From positions 19,328-83,327 of the forward strand of contig NZ_NRRY01000022.1 of assembly GCF_016583905.1 (NCBI RefSeq): DNA of 64,000 nucleotides, given 5' to 3'. Position 1 is the first letter of the stretch, and every line of letters starts with the position of its first letter. Source of the stretch: Lamprobacter modestohalophilus. Lineage in GTDB: Bacteria; Pseudomonadota; Gammaproteobacteria; Chromatiales; Chromatiaceae. This document shows positions 9,268 through 16,806 of this stretch, in pieces. The position numbers and the translations under genes were made by a program. The notes below the pieces were generated by a model. That model was not told the DNA's origin. It was given only the letters and a program-made list of their open reading frames with translations, and searched no databases.

Positions 9268-9656
9268 AGATCCCAATCCTGCGCCTAGGCCGCCTCCTGC
9301 TGGTCTCGATCCAGGAAGATCTCACCGATAACGAGGCCATGCAGTTCCAATCGGATCTGGTCAACAAGGTCGCCGAGATCGAGGCGCTTGGCGTCGCCGT
9401 CGACATCACCGCGCTGGATGTGGTGGACTCCTACATGGCGCGCGTCATCAACGACACCGCCAGCATGGTGCGCCTGCTCGGCGCCGAGGTGGTGATCTGC
9501 GGGGTGCAGCCCTTCGTGGCCATGACCCTGATCGAGATGGGCCGCGACCTGATCGGCGCGGACTGCACCTTCAATCTCGATCAGGGGCTCGAACAGCTGA
9601 AAACACGCATCGCCAGTCGGGGTGACATTCGCTTCGCCGGTGACGAGGATGAATGA
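9264..9656 (+). CDS. rsbS: RsbS-type stressosome STAS antagonist
   Basis: 130 aa, single STAS domain, about the usual RsbS length. The motif VDITALDVVDSYMARVI places S56 where RsbS carries its phosphorylatable serine. It would bind RsbT together with RsbR and release it on phosphorylation. Overlaps rsbR by 4 bases and rsbT by 8 bases, giving the canonical R-S-T order. Confidence 0.93.
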   Translation: MKIPILRLGRLLLVSIQEDLTDNEAMQFQSDLVNKVAEIEALGVAVDITALDVVDSYMARVINDTASMVRLLGAEVVICGVQPFVAMTLIEMGRDLIGADCTFNLDQGLEQLKTRIASRGDIRFAGDEDE

Positions 9657-10059
9657 GCCAGCGTCCATCGAGCGTCTCCCCATCCGCACCCATAACGACA
9701 TCGTCACCGCGCGCCATGCCGCACGCGAGCACAGTGCCCGACTTGGCTTCGGTCGCGCCTATCAGACTCGGCTCGCCACCGCGGTCTCCGAGCTCACCCG
9801 CAATGTCATCCAGTACGTCGGCGAGGGCAGCTGCCTGATCGAGGATCAGGTCGACGCGCAGGGCTGCAGCATCCGGGTCACCGTTGAGGATCACGGCCCC
9901 GGCATCCCCGACCTAGCGCTAGCGATGGCTGATGGCTTCAGCACCAGCGGCGGGCTCGGCGCCGGTCTCCCCGGTACCCGTCGGCTAGTCGACCAGTTTC
10001 AGATCAGCTCCGAGCCAGGGCTCACCCGTATTGTCATCAGCATCCACAAGGCGCCCTGA
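9649..10059 (+). CDS. rsbT: RsbT-type switch kinase
   Basis: 136 aa GHKL-fold serine/threonine kinase. N box VSELTRNVIQYVG, G1 box VEDHGPGIPD and a glycine-rich GGLGAGLPG lid are clear. In the known system RsbT phosphorylates RsbR and RsbS, then leaves the stressosome to activate an RsbU_N-containing partner. The ATG at 9649 lies inside the rsbS end. A plausible partner with such a domain is encoded at 11369. Confidence 0.92.
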   Translation: MNEPASIERLPIRTHNDIVTARHAAREHSARLGFGRAYQTRLATAVSELTRNVIQYVGEGSCLIEDQVDAQGCSIRVTVEDHGPGIPDLALAMADGFSTSGGLGAGLPGTRRLVDQFQISSEPGLTRIVISIHKAP

Positions 10060-10060
10060 G

Positions 10061-10585
10061 ATGACCGGCGCACCGGACTTGAACGGAGCCCTGAACGGTG
10101 ACCTGAACGGTGACCTGAACAGGGACTTGAACGGGGCCTCCAGCCGTCTCTTCTCAATCCGCACCGAGGCCGATGTGATGGAGGTCGCGCGTGGTGCCCG
10201 CCAACTCGCCGAGCGTCTCGGCTTCAGCCAGGTACACGCCTACCATCTGGCGATCGCGACCTCAGAGCTGGCAACCAACTTGGCGGTGTACGCCGGCGGC
10301 GGCACCGTGCGTCTGTGTGTCCTCGACGACACCGAGCAAAGCGCCCGCATCGGCATCGAGCTCTCTGTCGAGGATCAAGGCCCTGGCATCCCCGACCTGG
10401 CGCTCGCGATGACCGAAGGCTATAGCACCGGCGCGCGTCTAGGCTGCGGCTTGCCCGGCGCCAGTCGGCTCATGGATGAGTTCAGCATCGACTCCTCGAC
10501 GCAGCAGGGCACCCGGATTCGCGCGGTGAAATGGCGCCAGCCCGCGCCTGAACGGCGATCACCCCAGGGACCGCCTCATGAGTAG
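10061..10585 (+). CDS. Second RsbT/RsbW-like GHKL kinase with a repeat-coded N-terminal tail
   Basis: 174 aa. Residues about 28-150 repeat the RsbT architecture: N box TSELATNLAVYAGGG, G1 VEDQGPGIPD and lid GARLGCGLPGASRLMDEF. It is close to the neighbouring RsbT and probably arose by duplication. The N-terminal 27 residues consist of five four-residue units of the D-L-N-G type coded by 12-bp tandem repeats (10079-10138). The ATG is 1 base after the rsbT stop; its end overlaps rsbX. It could act as an RsbW-type anti-sigma kinase or a second switch; sequence does not decide. Confidence 0.85.
   Translation: MTGAPDLNGALNGDLNGDLNRDLNGASSRLFSIRTEADVMEVARGARQLAERLGFSQVHAYHLAIATSELATNLAVYAGGGTVRLCVLDDTEQSARIGIELSVEDQGPGIPDLALAMTEGYSTGARLGCGLPGASRLMDEFSIDSSTQQGTRIRAVKWRQPAPERRSPQGPPHE
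10079..10138 (+). repeat. Five in-frame 12-bp repeats coding an (L-N-G-D)n tail
   Basis: Units ttgaacggagcc, ctgaacggtgac (twice), ctgaacagggac and ttgaacggggcc code LNGA-LNGD-LNGD-LNRD-LNGA at the N-terminus of the second RsbT-like kinase. Exact 12-bp phasing keeps the frame open whatever the copy number. Confidence 0.93.
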
Positions 10586-11348
10586 CCTTGCCGCCAATCT
10601 CGGCTTCGCCCTGCGGGCGATGCCTGGCGAATCCGTCTGCGGCGATCAGATCGGCGTCTGGCCACAGGGCGAGCACCGGCTCCAGCTCGCCTTGGCCGAT
10701 GGCTTGGGACATGGCCAGGGCGCCCATCAAGCCGCCTGCAACGTCATGCGGCTGCTTGGCGACCTGCAACCTCTCGCGATCAGCGCCCGCTTCCAATACT
10801 GCGATGAGCACCTGCTGCACTCTCGCGGCGTGGCCTTGGCAATGGCCGATATCGATCTGCAAGCGCACTGCCTGACGCATGCTGCGGTCGGCAACATCCG
10901 CTCCCTGTTACTGCGCCAGGGCCAGGTCAGGCGACTCGGCGCGGCGCGCGGCATCGTCGGCGCCGGCTACCGCGATCTCTATCCCGAACAGCATGACTTT
11001 CAACCCGGTGATTGGCTGGTGATGTTCTCCGATGGGATCGGCGAGGACGCGCGGATCGCCGACGCCCTCAGCGCCGCCGAGCCCAGCCAGGTCGCTGGAC
11101 GGACCACTGGGCATGTCGCTGGGCGGGCCAGCGCCAAGATCAACCGGAACGCCAGCGCCCAAATCGCCGGGCAGGACACCGACGAGATCGACCAGAAGGC
11201 CAGCGCCCAGGTCGCCGGGCAGATCGCCGGGCAGATCGCCGGGCAGGTCACTACTCAGGCCACCGCCCAGGCCATCGCCCAAGCCCTGCTCGAGCGCTGG
11301 GCCAGCGCGCAGGATGATGCCTCCCTGCTCCTCTATCAGCATGTCTGA
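10578..11348 (+). CDS. rsbX: RsbX-type PP2C/SpoIIE-family phosphatase with a tetrapeptide-repeat insert
   Basis: 256 aa. PP2C-like motifs are present: GDQIGVW near the N-terminus, LALADGLGHGQGA, VGNIRSLLL and GDWLVMFSDGIGED, with the final SLLLYQHV strand. In known stressosome modules RsbX dephosphorylates RsbR/RsbS and resets the complex. Between FSDGIGED and the C-terminal ALLERWASAQDDASLLL helix-strand lies an insert of 16 four-residue units (VAGR, ASAQ, IAGQ and variants), about a quarter of the protein. Overlaps the preceding gene by 8 bases. Confidence 0.87.
   Translation: MSSLAANLGFALRAMPGESVCGDQIGVWPQGEHRLQLALADGLGHGQGAHQAACNVMRLLGDLQPLAISARFQYCDEHLLHSRGVALAMADIDLQAHCLTHAAVGNIRSLLLRQGQVRRLGAARGIVGAGYRDLYPEQHDFQPGDWLVMFSDGIGEDARIADALSAAEPSQVAGRTTGHVAGRASAKINRNASAQIAGQDTDEIDQKASAQVAGQIAGQIAGQVTTQATAQAIAQALLERWASAQDDASLLLYQHV
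11091..11282 (+). repeat. Sixteen degenerate 12-bp units inside the rsbX-like gene
   Basis: The stretch parses without gaps into 16 twelve-base units. The protein units read VAGR, TTGH, VAGR, ASAK, INRN, ASAQ, IAGQ, DTDE, IDQK, ASAQ, VAGQ, IAGQ, IAGQ, VTTQ, ATAQ, AIAQ. The third to fifth units from position 11211 are nearly identical at DNA level (gtcgccgggcag, atcgccgggcag, atcgccgggcag), showing recent expansion, while the earlier ones have drifted. Confidence 0.9.
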
Positions 11349-11368
11349 CGTCTTCGATCAAGCCCCCG

Positions 11369-12628
11369 GTGATGGCCGCCGTAAGGCCGCGTGCCGCCGC
11401 CTCGCCCCCGATGCCTGACACCACCGCTCAAGCCCCTGCTGTGCGAGACGCGACGGACAGCATCGCCGAGCGCTACGCACGCTTACTGCATCAGGCCGTG
11501 CTCGGCGATGATCCGCTGCTGGTCGAGACCGCCCTTGCCGAGGCCGCCGAACTCGGTCGTGAGATGATGCGCGCCGAGATCCCACTGGAAGAGGTCAGCG
11601 AGATCCATCACGATGCCCTGGTCGCCCTCGCCCAAGCGCATCCGCAGCTGCTCCTGGCGAAGGTCGCCAACCGGATCACGGCGCCGCTGATGGAGGCCTA
11701 CATGGCCTACAGCCTGACCTTTCGCGAACAGCTCGAGCATCGCACCAACGCCATTCTCAACGCCCGCATCGATCAGCTGCGGCGCCTGGAATCGATCGGC
11801 ACCCTGGCGGCCGGCGTGGCGCATGAATTCAATAACATCCTCGGCAGCATCATCGGCTTCAGCGAGCTCCTCACCGATGAGATCGAAGCGGACAAGCCCG
11901 GTAGCCAGTACCTCAAGCACATCCTGCAAGCGAGTTTTCGGGCGCGCGACCTCACCGCCCGCCTGCTGACCTTTGCCCGGGACATGCCGGAGGTGCGTGA
12001 ACCGGTTGATGTGGTGTCGGTGGCCGCCGAGACGCTCGAGCTGCTGCGCGCGACCCTGCCGGTCAGCATCCGCCTGACGCTCGAGGCCTCGGTGCCACAG
12101 GCTTGGATCATGGCCGATGCGAGTCAGATCCAGCAGATCATCATGAATCTCTGCATCAATGCCGCTGATGCGATCCAGGTTCGCGATGGCCGCATCCGCA
12201 TCGGCATCGAGCCCCGACTGCACGGCGCCGCGACCGAGCCGCGCAGCGATTCACCGCTCGAGCCCGCTCAGCCCCTGCTTCGCCTCAGCGTCAGCGACAA
12301 CGGCGAAGGCATGACGGCGGAGACCAGAGCCCGCATCTTCGACCCCTTCTTCACCACCAAGGCGCCGGGCAAGGGCACCGGCCTCGGCCTCTCGGTCATC
12401 CATGGCCTGGTGACCAGCATGGGCGGTACCATCAGCCTGGAGAGCACGCCCGGCCTCGGCACCCGCTTCAGTATCGATCTGCCAGCCCTGAGCGGATCAC
12501 TTCAGCCGGCGGCGCGAGAACCGGCGGCGCTTGATGAGAACGCGCCCGCAGTGCGCAATAAGAACGCGTCCGCAGCGCTCGATAAGAACGCATCTGCGGC
12601 ACACGACGAGAACGCGCCACGGCGCTAG
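11369..12628 (+). CDS. Sensor histidine kinase with an RsbU_N-like N-terminal domain
   Basis: 419 aa from the GTG at 11369; an ATG at 11411 (405 aa) is an equally good start. Residues about 30-120 (RYARLLHQAVLGDD, ELGREMM, EIPLEEVSEIHHDAL) look like the helical RsbU N-terminal domain to which RsbT binds. The kinase core follows: H152 in GVAHEFNNILGSI, N box IIMNLCINAADAI, G1 VSDNGEGM, F box IFDPFFTTK, G2 GTGLGLS. No membrane segment. The C-terminal 32 residues are 12-bp-repeat-coded. The context suggests RsbT regulates this kinase rather than an RsbU phosphatase. Confidence 0.88.
   Translation: MMAAVRPRAAASPPMPDTTAQAPAVRDATDSIAERYARLLHQAVLGDDPLLVETALAEAAELGREMMRAEIPLEEVSEIHHDALVALAQAHPQLLLAKVANRITAPLMEAYMAYSLTFREQLEHRTNAILNARIDQLRRLESIGTLAAGVAHEFNNILGSIIGFSELLTDEIEADKPGSQYLKHILQASFRARDLTARLLTFARDMPEVREPVDVVSVAAETLELLRATLPVSIRLTLEASVPQAWIMADASQIQQIIMNLCINAADAIQVRDGRIRIGIEPRLHGAATEPRSDSPLEPAQPLLRLSVSDNGEGMTAETRARIFDPFFTTKAPGKGTGLGLSVIHGLVTSMGGTISLESTPGLGTRFSIDLPALSGSLQPAAREPAALDENAPAVRNKNASAALDKNASAAHDENAPRR
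12530..12625 (+). repeat. Eight 12-bp units forming the C-terminal tail of the histidine kinase
   Basis: The tail parses as LDEN-APAV-RNKN-ASAA-LDKN-ASAA-HDEN-APRR, i.e. a 24-bp unit made of two 12-bp halves, running right up to the stop codon at 12626. Confidence 0.88.
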
Positions 12629-12651
12629 CACAGCGACGGAAACCCACCACC

Positions 12652-13023
12652 ATGACGACGATCCTGATTGTTGATGATGACGAGCTCTTCCGCACCATGC
12701 TCGAGGCCATGCTGCGCAAGGAAGGCCATCAGGTGCTCAGCGCGGTCAATGGCAGCGAGGCCTTGGCTCTGCTGGAATCCCAGTCACCCGACCTGATCAT
12801 GACCGACATCCTGATGCCCGATGGCGACGGCATCGAGCTGATCACCGCCCTCAATCAGCAGCAACGCGACATCCCGATCGTCGCCATGTCCGGTGGGCGG
12901 CGCACCATCAGCCTCGAATTTAACCTGGAATCGGCGGCGCTGATGGGCGTGAAGGCAACGCTGCCGAAGCCGTTCACGCGCGATAGCCTGCGCCAGGTGC
13001 TCGCCGACGCGCTGCAGGGATGA
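12652..13023 (+). CDS. Receiver-only response regulator, partner of the RsbU_N histidine kinase
   Basis: 123 aa. DDD at 8-10, phosphoacceptor D52 in LIMTDILMPDGDG, the VAMSGGRR switch region and K of LPKPFT are present; no output domain. It follows the kinase by 23 bases and overlaps parA (ATGA), so it is the natural cognate receiver. The output would depend on protein-protein contact rather than DNA binding. The SGGRR region with an inserted segment resembles receivers that accept phosphate from HisKA kinases of this type. Confidence 0.9.
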   Translation: MTTILIVDDDELFRTMLEAMLRKEGHQVLSAVNGSEALALLESQSPDLIMTDILMPDGDGIELITALNQQQRDIPIVAMSGGRRTISLEFNLESAALMGVKATLPKPFTRDSLRQVLADALQG

Positions 13024-13835
13024 CAGCCACCAAGACGGCCGGCAACGACATGCTGCTCAACACGCCTCCCAGCGTGCTGGCGGTGACCAACCGCAAGGGC
13101 GGCACCGGTAAGACCACCACGGCCGTCAACCTGGCCGCCGCCTTCGCTGCCGCCGGCAAACGCACCTTACTGATCGATCTGGACACCCAAGGCCATTGCG
13201 CCTTCGGGCTGGGTCTGCAGCCAACGCCGGGGCAGCTCAGCGCCCATCACCTGTTTGCCGACACGCCGCCGACGCTGACCGAGCTCTGCCGCAGCACAGC
13301 CTGGGATGGTCTGGACCTGGTTCCCGCCAGCACCGACTTTCGCCACGGCAACATCCGCGATGATGACCAAATCCTCGCCCGCGCCATCGCTGAGCCAACG
13401 ATCACCGAGCGCTACGATCAGATCATTATCGATTCGCCACCCTCGCTCGACCACCTGCTGTTCAACGCACTCTCAGCCGCGCACTGGGCGATCATCCCGT
13501 TCGTCCCGCATCCCTTGGCCGGCGAAGGCGTCAAGCAGCTCTCACGGGTCTTCTTCCAAGTCGCCCTGCGCACCAACACCCAACTGCGCCTGCTCGGGGT
13601 GCTGCCGGTGATGCTCGATACACGGATCGGACAGCATCGGCTGATCCGCACCCAGGTCGCGGAGCAATTCGGCGAGCAGCGCGTCTTAGGTGGCATCCGC
13701 AACGACATCAAGCTCGCCGAGGCCTTCGCCGCCGGCCAGCCGGTGCGCGTCTACGCCCCGCGCAGCCGCGGCCAGCAGGATTATCAGCAGGCGTTTGAGA
13801 CGATCGAGGCCTGTCTGCGGACAGCGGTTGGATAG
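13020..13835 (+). CDS. ParA-family ATPase at the end of the che/rsb operon
   Basis: 271 aa. Deviant Walker A NRKGGTGKTTT at 24-34, Walker A' LLIDLDTQGH and Walker B IIIDSPPS mark a ParA/Soj-type partitioning ATPase. No parB or centromere-like repeats adjoin it. It is coupled to the preceding receiver gene by ATGA. ParA-like ATPases in chemosensory operons are known to position signalling arrays, so a role in placing the chemosensory or stressosome complex is a reasonable inference; plasmid-type partitioning is not supported. Confidence 0.9.
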   Translation: MTATKTAGNDMLLNTPPSVLAVTNRKGGTGKTTTAVNLAAAFAAAGKRTLLIDLDTQGHCAFGLGLQPTPGQLSAHHLFADTPPTLTELCRSTAWDGLDLVPASTDFRHGNIRDDDQILARAIAEPTITERYDQIIIDSPPSLDHLLFNALSAAHWAIIPFVPHPLAGEGVKQLSRVFFQVALRTNTQLRLLGVLPVMLDTRIGQHRLIRTQVAEQFGEQRVLGGIRNDIKLAEAFAAGQPVRVYAPRSRGQQDYQQAFETIEACLRTAVG

Positions 13836-13878
13836 TCCTGGATAGTCCGGCCCGAAGCCAACGCAGCAAAGGCAAGCC

Positions 13879-14181
13879 ATGCGCCTGACGCCGATACAAA
13901 TCGAAGCCATACTGCGCATCGTCTCCGAACATGCCGGCCAGTCGGCGCGCACCTATCTGTTTGGCTCGCGCCTCGATGACCGAGCGCGTGGCGGCGACCT
14001 CGACCTGCTCGTCGAAACCGCAACGCCCATGCCATTGCTCGAGCGTGCCCGCTTGCAGCTCGACCTGGAAACCCAACTCGGACTGCCGGTGGATCTGATC
14101 GTTGACGATCATGACAGGGCGGCCTCGCCATTTCAGCAACTCGCCCGCGCTCGCGCCCAGCCCTTGAGACTGCCGACATGA
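13879..14181 (+). CDS. MNT-domain nucleotidyltransferase (MntA-like antitoxin)
   Basis: 100 aa. The minimal nucleotidyltransferase signature is visible: G29-S30 in LFGSRLDD then D40 and D42 in GGDLDLLVE, followed by LGLPVDLIVDD. Proteins of this size usually pair with a HEPN-fold toxin and modify it. The partner begins 4 bases before its stop (ATGA). The catalytic residues are all present, so this half appears intact although its partner is damaged. Confidence 0.88.
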   Translation: MRLTPIQIEAILRIVSEHAGQSARTYLFGSRLDDRARGGDLDLLVETATPMPLLERARLQLDLETQLGLPVDLIVDDHDRAASPFQQLARARAQPLRLPT

Positions 14182-14471
14182 CCATACCACCGCTTGTCGC
14201 CGAACAGCGCCACCTCGCCGGTCTGCTGGAAGCCATTCAGCGCTGCGTCTACTTCCTGCAAGCCTCGCGCGCCAAAGCCCCCTGGCCGCTCCAACCCGAA
14301 GAGCTTGCCGCGCGTTACAAAGAGATCGCGTTATTCGAGACGCTCGCCGCGATGAATGAGCGGTTCGCGAAATTGCAGGATACCCTCGGCGCCTATCGTG
14401 CGCTTGTTCAATCGAGCGTACAGGCACCCTCGGCGCAACGACGCCGAAAGCGGCGCTCAGCGAAACGCTGA
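14178..14471 (+). pseudogene. HEPN-like partner of the MNT protein, apparently truncated at its 3' end
   Basis: 97 codons. The first ~73 residues (AEQRHLAGLLEAIQRC, KEIALFETLAAMNERFAKLQDTLGA) look like the N-terminal half of the HEPN-type partner that accompanies small MNT proteins. These are usually longer, with further helices after the FAKLQD segment. From about 14397 the frame reads antisense through the 3' end of the DCC gene and yields a basic tail (QRRRKRRSAKR). This fits a deletion that fused the gene to its neighbour. Function is doubtful; the family call is inference. Confidence 0.6.
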
Positions 14472-14779
14472 TAGCCCCATTCCAGCGGCTGTGTCAGTCG
14501 CAGCCTGTTCACCAATCCTGCCAGTAGATGCCAGCGCGGCAGCCGCTGCCAGATCGCGATGAAGGCCTCAACGCCGCTGAGCAAACGGCCATCAGACTCT
14601 TGGACATGCAGCCGACGCATCGCGCTTGGCAGATCCAGCCCCGCACCTGCCAAGGCATCGGCTTCTTGGGTGATATCGATCCACTGAATCCGACCGTCAC
14701 GGTCGATCTTGCGATAATGGGCGATCTCACGGCTGCACAGCGGACAGCCGCCGTCAAAGAACGTTTTCAGCTCGGTCAT
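14408..14779 (-). CDS. DCC-family (DUF393) thiol-oxidoreductase-like protein
   Basis: 123 aa from the ATG; a TTG two codons earlier is possible. The N-terminal FFDGGCPLCSREI carries the D-x-x-C-P-x-C motif that names the DCC family, followed by WIDIT and a GVEAFIAIW region typical of DUF393. Such proteins are small, cytoplasmic, thioredoxin-like and of unknown substrate. Its 3' 64 bases overlap the convergent truncated HEPN-like frame. A diverged copy of its 3' end lies at about 16962-17090. Confidence 0.87.
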   Translation of the reverse strand: MTELKTFFDGGCPLCSREIAHYRKIDRDGRIQWIDITQEADALAGAGLDLPSAMRRLHVQESDGRLLSGVEAFIAIWQRLPRWHLLAGLVNRLRLTQPLEWGYQRFAERRFRRRCAEGACTLD

Positions 14780-15004
14780 GGTCAATCAGTAGAGGCTTGG
14801 CTTCGGATGTCCATTGAGATTGCGGTCCCTGCGTCGAGATCAACGTTCACCGTATCTAAACCGCGTCCAGTTTGGGATGTGCAATTTTGACCGCACCCAC
14901 TGCGGAAAATTGACGTTTCTGTCTCTGGAAGCGGTTTAAGACCAGACCAGCTGAACAACCTGAGCTCTGCTGCCTCGTTACCCGTCTATCAGGATGTCCT
15001 GCCG

Positions 15005-15919
15005 ATGCGCCCTATCCTCATCGCCATTCTGTTGAGCCTACTCACCGCCGGCTGCTCCAGCGTGCAGTTGGCCTACAACAGCGCTGACTTCTTCATCGAG
15101 CGCTATGCCGATGACTACCTGGGGCTCGATGGCGCCCAGATGCAGCACTGGTCGCCGGTGCTCGAGACAGCGCTTGAGCGTCACCGCGCCGAGGAGCTGC
15201 CCTATCTTGCGAGCTTCTTCGCCCAAGCGGCACAGGATGCTCACCAGGGCTTCACCAGAGCCAAGATCGACTGCCTGTTCGATCAGTTCGAGACGATCTA
15301 TCAGCGCCATTTCCGCCTCGCTTCCGCGACTGCGGCGCCGCTTCTCGCGGGCCTGTCGGCGCAGCAGATTGATCGCCTAGCGGAGACCTTTGCCGAGGAA
15401 GACAAGGATGATGCCGCCAAAGCTGGCGCCGAGGAGGCCGCGCGTCGCGCACGGAAGCGAGCCGAGCGTTACGTCGATCAGATGCGCTGGTGGTTCGGCG
15501 ATCTCAGCTCAGCACAACGCGGGCTGGTGACCGATGTGACACGCCGCATCCCAGACACCGCGCCCGCTTGGTACGCCTACCGCGCGGCCAAGCGCAATGC
15601 GCTGATCGAGCTGCTCAGGGGTGGGGCCTCGCAGGCGAGCATCGAGCAATTCATGATCGATTGGCTGGTCGACTACCGCGACCTGCCGAGCACCTTGGCC
15701 ACGGCACAGCCGGCGCTCCGCAATGCGTTCGCAGATCTGCTGCTGCGCCTGCAGCCAACCCTGAGCGACGCGCAACGCGAGCGCTTCATCGGCCGACTCG
15801 AGGGACTCGAGCGCGATTTCATGCGCTTACAAAAAACGCCCAGGCTAGCGCCGCTGCACTGCGGTAGCGGCTACAACGCCACCGAAGCGCATGCGCTTGA
15901 ACCGCGACCATCGGCATGA
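15005..15919 (+). CDS. DUF6279-family lipoprotein
   Basis: 304 aa. An N-terminal signal peptide ends in the lipobox LLTAGC with C17 as lipidation site, so it should be membrane-anchored in the periplasm. The mature part begins SSVQLAYNSADFFIERYADDYLGLD, then long alpha-helical stretches rich in Ala, Glu and Arg, matching the DUF6279 pattern of a tyrosine-rich start and helical body. Function is unknown for the family. It is monocistronic, with a hairpin downstream. The ATG at 15005 gives a good signal peptide. Confidence 0.85.
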   Translation: MRPILIAILLSLLTAGCSSVQLAYNSADFFIERYADDYLGLDGAQMQHWSPVLETALERHRAEELPYLASFFAQAAQDAHQGFTRAKIDCLFDQFETIYQRHFRLASATAAPLLAGLSAQQIDRLAETFAEEDKDDAAKAGAEEAARRARKRAERYVDQMRWWFGDLSSAQRGLVTDVTRRIPDTAPAWYAYRAAKRNALIELLRGGASQASIEQFMIDWLVDYRDLPSTLATAQPALRNAFADLLLRLQPTLSDAQRERFIGRLEGLERDFMRLQKTPRLAPLHCGSGYNATEAHALEPRPSA

Positions 15920-15940
15920 TCAAGTCGCCATTAACAAGTC

Positions 15941-15980
15941 GCCGCAGAAGCAATCGACATCTGTCTGCGGGCGCGCTTTT
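15941..15980 (+). terminator. Possible terminator after the DUF6279 gene
   Basis: CCGCAGA (15942-15948) pairs with TCTGCGG (15964-15970) around a 15-base loop, followed by gcgcgctttt. The T run is short, so strength is uncertain. Confidence 0.4.
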
Positions 15981-16132
15981 GCATTCAAACAGCCATGTCC
16001 GCGTTGACGAAAAATGGCCTACGGCGATGTGATTAGCTAGACTAGACCAATATCGAGACTAGACCCGTCCCAACGCATTCTCCAACAACAGCTTAAGCGG
16101 AGGACGCGAGCGAGGTTCCTCGCGTACAACTG

Positions 16133-16381
16133 ATGCAAGCCGTCAACATGCTGCAAGCCAAATCTTCTCTGTCCCGCTTAGTGGAAGCCATTGAGCAAGG
16201 GCGGGAGCGCGAGATTATCATCGCCCGTAATGGCCACCCTGCGGCCAAGTTGGTACCGGTGGAGACGGTGCCGATCAGCCAACGTCTCGGCGTCGCCAAG
16301 GGTAAATTCGAGGTGCCTGAGAGCATTGACACCCATAACGCGGAGGTGGCACGGCTGTTCCTGGGTGGAGACCAGGTTTGA
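16133..16381 (+). CDS. Phd/YefM-type antitoxin
   Basis: 82 aa. The N-terminal pattern MQAVNMLQAKSSLSRLVEAIEQG, then EIIIARNGHPAAKLVPV, is that of Phd/YefM antitoxins, which bind their own promoter and neutralise the toxin through the C-terminus. The stop overlaps the PIN toxin start. The upstream region (16021-16130) has repeated tctagactagac-like words (16038-16065) that could be operator sites; this is not established. Confidence 0.9.
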   Translation: MQAVNMLQAKSSLSRLVEAIEQGREREIIIARNGHPAAKLVPVETVPISQRLGVAKGKFEVPESIDTHNAEVARLFLGGDQV

Positions 16382-16764
16382 ACCTGCTGCTCGACACGCA
16401 CGTCGCCCTGTGGGCGATTACCGATAGTCCCAAATTGCCGCCAAAAGCTCGGGCGTTGATTCAGTCGCCCACCTCCGTTGTTTGGGTGAGTGTCGCTAGT
16501 GTGTGGGAAATTGCGATCAAGTACGCGCTTGGCCGGGGCGACATGCCTGTATCGAGTCAAGAGGCCATCGACTACTTCCGCGCGTCCGGTTATCGCTTTC
16601 TAGCAATCGAGGCAGAACATGCGGCGGCGGTCGAGGCACTGCCCGCACACCATCAAGACCCGTTCGACCGTCTGCTCGTCGCTCAGGCGCTGGTTGAGCC
16701 GATGCGGCTGATGACTCGCGACCCATCGGTGTCTTGCTACAGCGACACCATCATCAAAATCTAG
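16378..16764 (+). CDS. PIN-domain (VapC-type) toxin
   Basis: 128 aa. Acidic residues of the PIN active site are visible: D6 in LLLDTHVALW, E in SVWEIAIK and D in DPFDRLLVAQA. It belongs to the group that pairs with Phd-type antitoxins and would cleave RNA. It starts with TTG at 16378, overlapping the antitoxin stop by 4 bases. The gene appears intact. Confidence 0.9.
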   Translation: MNLLLDTHVALWAITDSPKLPPKARALIQSPTSVVWVSVASVWEIAIKYALGRGDMPVSSQEAIDYFRASGYRFLAIEAEHAAAVEALPAHHQDPFDRLLVAQALVEPMRLMTRDPSVSCYSDTIIKI

Positions 16765-16806
16765 AATCGGGCTGAACGACTCGATCACTCGCGCGTCATG
16801 AATCTA

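Noticed and set aside
16133..16764. A mobile-element boundary around the Phd/PIN pair
   Set aside because: No inverted repeats, integrase or target duplication is visible.
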